A stretch of DNA of 64,000 nt from Pedococcus cremeus (GTDB lineage: Bacteria > Actinomycetota > Actinomycetes > Actinomycetales > Dermatophilaceae). The DNA is taken from NCBI RefSeq assembly GCF_900111375.1, contig NZ_FOHB01000005.1, positions 62,001 to 126,000 of the forward strand, read 5' to 3'. Below the pieces are notes generated by a model. The model searched no databases and was not told the origin of the DNA. It was given only the letters and a program-made list of their open reading frames with translations. The position numbers were made by a program, and so were the translations under genes. Shown in pieces: positions 59,010 to 64,000 of the stretch (the first letter of the stretch is position 1; each line of letters begins with the position of its first letter).

Positions 59010-60208
59010 TGCCTCCCAGGACGAGGGCGACCCAGGACCGGTCCACCGACCCCGCCGGAGCCGCCCGCCTCGACCTCGATGCGCTGCTGCGCGACCGCAG
59101 CACCCGCATCATCGTCTGCACGGGTGCGGGCGGCGTCGGCAAGACGACCGTCGCCGCGGCCCTCGGGCTGCGGGGAGCCGAGCTCGGCCGGCACGTGGTC
59201 GTGCTGACGATCGACCCGGCCCGGCGGCTGGCCCAGTCACTGGGGCTGACCGAGCTCGACAACACCCCTCGCCCGGTGGCCGGCTTCGACACCGGCTCGG
59301 GCGGCACGCTCGACGCCATGATGCTCGACATGAAGCGGACCTTCGACGAGGTCGTCGAGGCCCACGCCACGCCCGACAAGGCGGCCCAGATCCTGGCCAA
59401 CCCCTTCTACCAGGCGGTCTCGAGCTCGTTCGCGGGCACGCAGGAGTACATGGCCATGGAGAAGCTCGGCCAGCTGCGCAGCCGCGCCGAGCGCGAGGGC
59501 AGCTGGGACCTCATCGTCGTCGACACCCCTCCGTCACGCTCGGCCCTCGACTTCCTCGACGCCCCGAAGCGGCTCGGCTCGTTCCTCGACGGCCGCTTCA
59601 TCCGCCTGCTCATGGCCCCCGCCAAGGCGGGCGGCCGGGCCTACCTGAAGGTGTTCAGCTCCGGGGTCACCATGGCCACCACCGTGATGTCGAAGATCCT
59701 CGGCGGGCAGGTGCTCCAGGACGTGCAGACCTTCGTGGCCGCGCTCGACACCATGTTCGGCGGCTTCCGGGAGCGCGCCGACAAGACGTATGCCCTGCTG
59801 AAGAACCCCGAGACGGCCTTCGTGGTGGTCGCGGCGCCCGAGCGCGACGCGCTGCGGGAGGCCTCCTTCTTCGTCGACCGGCTCGACCAGGAGGGTATGC
59901 CGCTCGCCGGGGTCGTGCTCAACCGTGTGCAGCGCCTGTCGGCACCGACGCTGACGGGGGCGCGCGCGCTCGCCGCCGCCGAGCAGCTGGCGGAGACCGA
60001 GGGCGGGTCGGGGACGGCACCCCTGACCGAGGGCCTGCTCCGGCTGCACGCCAACCTGGCGGAGACCGCGGAGCGGCAGGAGGCGCTGGCGCGCCGGTTC
60101 ACGGCCGGGCACCCCGGCATACCGGTGGTGGAGGTGCCGGCGGCAGCCCAGGACATCCACGACCTGGAGGGCCTGCGGGAGGTCGGTCAGGCGCTCACGG
60201 CGTCCTGA
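59009..60208 (+). CDS. ArsA/GET3-like ATPase, second subunit (Rv3680-like)
   Basis: 399 residues. Deviant Walker A VCTGAGGVGKTTVAAALGL, switch region LTIDPARRLAQSLGL, and VVDTPPSRSALDFLDAP. Probably a heteromer with the preceding subunit. ATG at 59009 overlaps the preceding TGA (TGATG shape), so expression is coupled. Four octamer or heptamer copies fall in or near this gene pair, two of them forcing unusual codon choices (EGMPL at 59895, PGIPV at 60116 with ATA). Confidence 0.92.
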   Translation: MPPRTRATQDRSTDPAGAARLDLDALLRDRSTRIIVCTGAGGVGKTTVAAALGLRGAELGRHVVVLTIDPARRLAQSLGLTELDNTPRPVAGFDTGSGGTLDAMMLDMKRTFDEVVEAHATPDKAAQILANPFYQAVSSSFAGTQEYMAMEKLGQLRSRAEREGSWDLIVVDTPPSRSALDFLDAPKRLGSFLDGRFIRLLMAPAKAGGRAYLKVFSSGVTMATTVMSKILGGQVLQDVQTFVAALDTMFGGFRERADKTYALLKNPETAFVVVAAPERDALREASFFVDRLDQEGMPLAGVVLNRVQRLSAPTLTGARALAAAEQLAETEGGSGTAPLTEGLLRLHANLAETAERQEALARRFTAGHPGIPVVEVPAAAQDIHDLEGLREVGQALTAS

Positions 60209-60263
60209 CGCCACGCAGGTGAGGCGCTCACAGCGGCCTGACCTGCAGGAACGTCTGCGCGGG

Positions 60264-60605
60264 TCAGGCGCTGACGGCGCTCTGGTCGCCCTGGGCGGCG
60301 CGGGCCTGCGCGAAGAGGGTGGCCCAGGAGGCGATGTTCGGCCGACGCTTGAGGAGCGCACGACGCTCGCGCTCGGTCATCCCGCCCCACACACCGAACT
60401 CGGTGCGGTTGTCGAGGGCGTCGGCGAGGCACTCGGCGATGACCGGGCACCCCTGGCACACGATCTTGGCGGTCTGCTGGGCCGCACCCTGCACGAAGAG
60501 GGCGTCCGGGTCGGACTTGGCGCATCGGCCGAGCGGCGCCCAGTCCTCGACCCAGTGGGCCCCGAAGGCCACCGGACGGGCGGTGCGGGACGGCGCGATG
60601 GTCAT
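60264..60605 (-). CDS. whiB4: WhiB-family iron-sulfur regulator (WhiB4-like)
   Basis: 113 residues. Four cluster Cys: C28, C50, C53 and C59 (C-x21-C-x2-C-x5-C), then TEFGVWGGMTERERRALLKRR, the WhiB G-V/I-W-G-G turn and basic DNA-binding helix. WhiB4 of M. tuberculosis is an O2/NO-sensitive redox regulator encoded at exactly this position, between Rv3680 and ponA2, hence the name. ATG at 60605 with GGAGG six bases upstream. Its role in regulating the divergent penicillin-binding-protein gene is not known. Confidence 0.93.
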   Translation of the reverse strand: MTIAPSRTARPVAFGAHWVEDWAPLGRCAKSDPDALFVQGAAQQTAKIVCQGCPVIAECLADALDNRTEFGVWGGMTERERRALLKRRPNIASWATLFAQARAAQGDQSAVSA

Positions 60606-60984
60606 GACGGTCCTCCAGTCAAACGGGGGCAAACTGCGCCGAACCGGTTGCTTATGTCCGACTCGGGCACGACTGACGATAGAAAAGTTCACGCCTGTGA
60701 AGACATGGCCCATTCGTGTAGTTCTGCGATGGCCAAACGGACTAGTCACACCTGACTACGCTCTGGCACAACCCTTTTGGGCCATGCGGCGTGGCCCGGG
60801 TGAGCACATCGGAGCCGTCCTCCGGCCCGAACCGGCATCTCCCGCGCAGGGGTGGTGCGGGGACGACCTCGGGTGGGGCGGGTCAGCGGCAGCGACAGGG
60901 CGGCGACGGCGCTGCGGGAGGGGCGGCGTGGCCGGCCGGGTCGCGAGAACGGGTCAAAGGGGCCTCGGCGGTTACCCTTGCCCC
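60606..60984. promoter_or_regulatory. 379-base divergent regulatory region, whiB4 / penicillin-binding protein
   Basis: No gene is credible here. The stretch around 60640-60780 is clearly less GC-rich than the genes and carries a dyad TTCAC-GCCT-GTGAA (60688-60701) and the palindrome GACTAGTC (60740-60747). Both divergent promoters must lie here, but I cannot assign -10/-35 boxes with confidence. A longer reading frame into the PBP gene exists, but its start lacks a signal and antisense overlaps whiB4. Confidence 0.5.
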
Positions 60985-63399
60985 ATGCAAGGACGTGCCT
61001 CGAACTTCGCGAACGTGCTCAGCCTGCTGGGGGCCTTCGTCGCCACCGCCATGGTGATGGGCCTGCTGGCGGCCGGCCTGGTGATCCCGGCCGTGGGCGC
61101 CACCGGCAGCGCGGCGAAGTCCGGCGTCCAGGCGTTCGACTCGCTCCCGGGGGAGTTCACGACCTCCCCGCTGGCGCAGCAGTCCAAGATCTACGACGCC
61201 CGCGGCGGGCTGATCACCACGCCGTACGACGAGAATCGCATCATCGTGCCGCTGAAGGCGATCTCCAAGACGATGCAGAACGCCCAGATCGCGATCGAGG
61301 ACTCCCGCTTCCGCGAGCACGGCGGCGTCGACCCCCGCGGCATCACCCGGGCCCTGGTCTCGAACTTCAAGGGCGGCGACACCCAGGGCGCGTCCACCCT
61401 GACCCAGCAGTACGTCAAGATCACGCTGCAGGAGAACGCCCTGCGGAACAACGACAAGGCCGCCGCCCAGGCCGCGACCGCCAAGACGTACACCCGCAAG
61501 CTGCAGGAGCTGAAGTACGCGATCACGCTCGAGAAGCAGCTGACGAAGGACCAGATCCTCGAGGGTTACCTCAACCTCGTCTACTACGGCGACCAGGCCT
61601 ACGGCGTCGAGGCCGCCGCGCAGCACTACTTCAGCACCAGCGCCGCCAAGCTGACCCTCTCGCAGTCGGCCCTGCTGGCCGGTCTGGTGCAGCAGCCGAG
61701 CAGGACGGACCCGATCCACAACCCCGAGCGCGCACAGGTGCGCCGCAACGTGGTGCTCGACCGGATGCACGAGCTCGGCATGGTCACCGACAAGGAGTGG
61801 AAGGCCGCCAAGGCCATCCCGGTGAAGAAGATGCTGAAGGTCAAGCCGGCGCAGAACACCTGCGGCCGCTCGACCCAGCCGTACTTCTGCGAGTACATCC
61901 TCGCCTACCTCAAGCAGCTGCCGGCACTGGGCAAGTCGGTTCCTGAGCGGATCAAGAAGATCAACCAGGGCGGCCTGACCATCCAGACCACGCTCGACCC
62001 CAAGGTCCAGGCGATGGCCCAGGCGCAGGTCGAGAAGAAGGTGCCCGTCGGCAACTCCGAGCGCATCGGCGCCGCCGCCAGCATCATCGAGCCGGGCACC
62101 GGCAAGGTCCTCGCGATGGTGCAGGCCTCGCGCTTCCCCACGACCGGGCAGAAGGGCAAGAAGTACACCCAGGTCAACTGGAACGTCGACCAGAAGTACG
62201 GCGGCACCAGCGGCGCCCAGTTCGGCTCGACGGCCAAGATGTTCGCCATCGTCACCGCCCTCGAGAACGGCATCCCCGTCAACGGCAAGATCCCCTCGAA
62301 GTACGCCACCCCGAAGCAGGCGGCGATCTACACGCCGTCCGAGATGAAGGGCAAGTGCGGCGCCGGATCCGCCTGGCCGGTCCGCAACGACGAGGCCATC
62401 GGCGGCAAGCCGCTGCCCTTCTCGCTGGCGACCCAGAAGTCCGTCAACACCGCATTCGCGTCCCTCGTGCTCAAGCTCGGCACCAACAAGGTGCACGACA
62501 CCATGAACAAGATGGGCCTGCACCAGGGCACCGGCAAGGAGATCGAGTGCTACCCGGCGGCCGTCACGCTGGGCGCCAACGACACCACCCCGCTGACGCT
62601 CGCCTCGTCCTACGCGACGCTGGCCGCGGAGGGCAAGTACTGCACCCCGAACCCGATCCTGTCGATCACCACGAACGACAAGAAGCCCATCAAGCTGCCG
62701 ACCGACAACTGCAAGCAGGTCATCAGCAAGGACGTCGCCAACGGCGCCACCAAGCTGCTCGAGGGCGTCATCCAGAAGGGCACCGGCACCCAGGCCAAGC
62801 TCGCGGGCGGCCGCCCCGCGGCAGGCAAGACCGGCACGACCGACAACCACGTGGAGTCGTGGTTCGTCGGCTACACCCCGCAGCTGGCCGGCGCTGTCTG
62901 GGTGGGCACGCCGTACAGCCAGAAGCGCATGAAGAACATCCGCCTCGGCAACGACTTCTACCCCGAGGTCTTCGGTGGCACCATCTCCGCACCCATCTGG
63001 AAGCAGCTGATGGACCGGGCCTCGCAGATCCTCGACAAGCCGAAGCGTGACTTCGACGAGGCGAGCAGCAAGGTCCTCGAGGGCGACATCATCGGCATCC
63101 CGAGCGTGAGCGGGATGTCGGTGCAGGACGCCACCAAGGCGCTCGAGGGCGCCGGATTCAAGGCGCAGGTCGCGGGCAACACCTACAGCAACATGTCGGC
63201 GGGCACGGTCGTCTACACGAACCCGAGCGGCCGGGCCGTGCGCGGCACCACGGTGGGGCTGTACGTCTCGACCGGCTACGTGCCGGCGCCGCCCCAGCCG
63301 ACGTCGACCCCCAAGGCAACGTCCTCGCCCAAGCCGACCAAGACGACCACCAAGCCGAAGACCACGAAGACACCACCGCCGAAGAAGAAGACGGGCTGA
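60985..63399 (+). CDS. ponA2: bifunctional class A penicillin-binding protein with PASTA domain (PonA2-like)
   Basis: 804 residues. Short cytosolic tail, one transmembrane helix (FVATAMVMGLLAAGLVIPAVG), then a GT51 glycosyltransferase (Glu105 in IAIEDSRFREHGGVD; QGASTLTQQYVK) and a transpeptidase with Ser415/Lys418 in FGSTAKMF, SVN and KTGTT. Near residue 700 a PASTA domain (SVSGMSVQDATKALEGAGFKAQV) follows, and the end is a Pro/Thr/Lys linker (PKPTKTTTKPKTTKTPPPKKK). Builds peptidoglycan outside the membrane. Divergent from whiB4 as in M. tuberculosis (Rv3682). ATG at 60985; the 200-codon upstream frame lacks PBP character. Confidence 0.95.
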   Translation: MQGRASNFANVLSLLGAFVATAMVMGLLAAGLVIPAVGATGSAAKSGVQAFDSLPGEFTTSPLAQQSKIYDARGGLITTPYDENRIIVPLKAISKTMQNAQIAIEDSRFREHGGVDPRGITRALVSNFKGGDTQGASTLTQQYVKITLQENALRNNDKAAAQAATAKTYTRKLQELKYAITLEKQLTKDQILEGYLNLVYYGDQAYGVEAAAQHYFSTSAAKLTLSQSALLAGLVQQPSRTDPIHNPERAQVRRNVVLDRMHELGMVTDKEWKAAKAIPVKKMLKVKPAQNTCGRSTQPYFCEYILAYLKQLPALGKSVPERIKKINQGGLTIQTTLDPKVQAMAQAQVEKKVPVGNSERIGAAASIIEPGTGKVLAMVQASRFPTTGQKGKKYTQVNWNVDQKYGGTSGAQFGSTAKMFAIVTALENGIPVNGKIPSKYATPKQAAIYTPSEMKGKCGAGSAWPVRNDEAIGGKPLPFSLATQKSVNTAFASLVLKLGTNKVHDTMNKMGLHQGTGKEIECYPAAVTLGANDTTPLTLASSYATLAAEGKYCTPNPILSITTNDKKPIKLPTDNCKQVISKDVANGATKLLEGVIQKGTGTQAKLAGGRPAAGKTGTTDNHVESWFVGYTPQLAGAVWVGTPYSQKRMKNIRLGNDFYPEVFGGTISAPIWKQLMDRASQILDKPKRDFDEASSKVLEGDIIGIPSVSGMSVQDATKALEGAGFKAQVAGNTYSNMSAGTVVYTNPSGRAVRGTTVGLYVSTGYVPAPPQPTSTPKATSSPKPTKTTTKPKTTKTPPPKKKTG

Positions 63400-63432
63400 C
63401 GCCAGCCCCGGCCACACGGCATACCGAATGAC

Positions 63433-63470
63433 ACGAAGGGCCCCTCACCACCAGGTGAGGGGCCCTTCGT
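63433..63470. terminator. bidirectional terminator between convergent genes
   Basis: Perfect 17-base arms ACGAAGGGCCCCTCACC (63433-63449) and GGTGAGGGGCCCTTCGT (63454-63470) around ACCA. It serves the PBP gene (stop at 63399) and ends 4 bases before the stop of the convergent membrane-protein gene. A GTATGCCG octamer lies just before it (63417-63424). Confidence 0.9.
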
Positions 63471-63474
63471 CGTC

Positions 63475-63936
63475 TCACACGTGCGTGTGCTCGCGCACCG
63501 GCGAGACGGTCTCGCTGGCCTGGCTCCGCTGCGGTCTGGGCAGGCGGAAACCGAGCCAGGCGATCAGCACGCCGACGAGCGTCATGACGACGGTCACGAG
63601 GATCTCGCCGCCGAACGTGCCATCGGCCAAGGCGGGCACGGCGTCCATGCCGTCCAGCACGGCCATGGCGAGGCCCAGCACCACGTTGGCCCACCGGTTG
63701 ACCGCCCACGGCAGCGTGAACGTCAGAAAGGCCATCGCAAGCGGGACGAGCCAGAAGGCGGCCACCATGACCTCCATGGTGGTCGTGATCCTCTCGCCCT
63801 CGACAACACCGGCGCGGATGCCGTCGAGCACCTCCCCACCACCGGCGTAGAGGTAGAGGAGCATCGAGGCCGACATCATGACCGCGAGGGAGATCCACAA
63901 CACCGAGATCTGGTGCTTGAGGTTCCTGGCATCCAT
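63475..63936 (-). CDS. four-helix membrane protein of unknown function
   Basis: 153 residues, about four transmembrane helices: ISVLWISLAVMMSASMLLYLYAG, MEVMVAAFWLVPLAMAFLTFTLPWAV, ANVVLGLAMAVL, and ILVTVVMTLVGVLIAWLGFRL, then a charged tail with SPVREHTHV. ATG at 63936 fits GAGGTG six bases upstream; two more in-frame starts (ATG, GTG) lie within nine bases. The ribosome binding site falls in one arm of CCTCAT-N6-ATGAGG (63945-63962), which could limit translation. Family not recognised (similar in outline to DUF6326-type proteins). Confidence 0.7.
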   Translation of the reverse strand: MDARNLKHQISVLWISLAVMMSASMLLYLYAGGGEVLDGIRAGVVEGERITTTMEVMVAAFWLVPLAMAFLTFTLPWAVNRWANVVLGLAMAVLDGMDAVPALADGTFGGEILVTVVMTLVGVLIAWLGFRLPRPQRSQASETVSPVREHTHV

Positions 63937-64000
63937 GGTCATCACCTCATTCCCTGATGAGGGAGCCTCGGACGCCCTGAGCCGGTGCCCCGAACCTCCT

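Noticed and set aside
58002-60208. Arsenic resistance operon
   Set aside because: ArsA-type ATPases only; no arsB, arsC, arsR or acr3. Context matches Rv3679-Rv3680.

Overview
The window is very GC-rich chromosomal DNA with GTG and TTG starts, many 4-base start/stop overlaps and almost no spacer between genes. Several blocks match the gene order of Mycobacterium tuberculosis (helicase, tad and ssd; marP, nudix, nth, crp, MBL, ridA, the ArsA-type pair, whiB4 and ponA2). This points to an actinobacterium. A member of Micrococcales near the Intrasporangiaceae is my best guess, and it is only inference. I see no rRNA, tRNA, CRISPR array, insertion sequence, integrase or prophage.

Layout. 1-6.8 kb: 3'-truncated topA, a leaderless extradiol dioxygenase, a lipoprotein, a Tat-exported beta-propeller protein and an acyl-CoA synthetase. 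6.9-11.35 kb: a heterodimeric ABC exporter behind a TetR regulator with a clear palindromic operator. 11.5-17.4 kb: methyltransferase/AIM24 pair, GNAT enzyme, proton pyrophosphatase and a STAS anti-sigma antagonist. 17.5-25 kb: an MrfA-like helicase, a LapA-like protein and the seven-gene tad/ssd pilus-type operon on the opposite strand. 25-26.4 kb: a hairpin-rich gap with two tiny coupled ORFs, then a degenerate Fic protein.

26.4-39.4 kb is largely an acetate/carboxylate region: a LytS-type kinase, a LytTR response regulator, two small-membrane-protein plus Na+/solute-symporter pairs, and acetyl-CoA synthetase. Two MarR genes and a DHA2 exporter sit between the kinase and its presumed regulator. 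39.5-48.4 kb is a PaaX-associated aromatic catabolic cluster: FAH-type hydrolase, cupin, two thioesterases, an aminobenzoate/benzoate-type CoA ligase, a fused 2-aminobenzoyl-CoA monooxygenase/reductase-like flavoprotein and an FMN reductase. It looks like an anthranilate- or salicylate-CoA route with an unassigned ring-cleavage step. 48.4-50.4 kb: nhaA behind a structured leader, and a holin-III-like membrane protein. 50.4-64 kb: the marP to ponA2 housekeeping, stress and cell-wall block.

The most unusual signal is not a gene. The octamer GTATGCCG (either strand) occurs about 45 times, in genes and intergenic DNA, in different reading phases, without strand bias. It forces rare codons (TAT, GCA, ATA) and forms inverted pairs in terminator-like hairpins, much as uptake sequences do in Neisseria. 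It may be a DNA-level address signal or a repair/methylation footprint.
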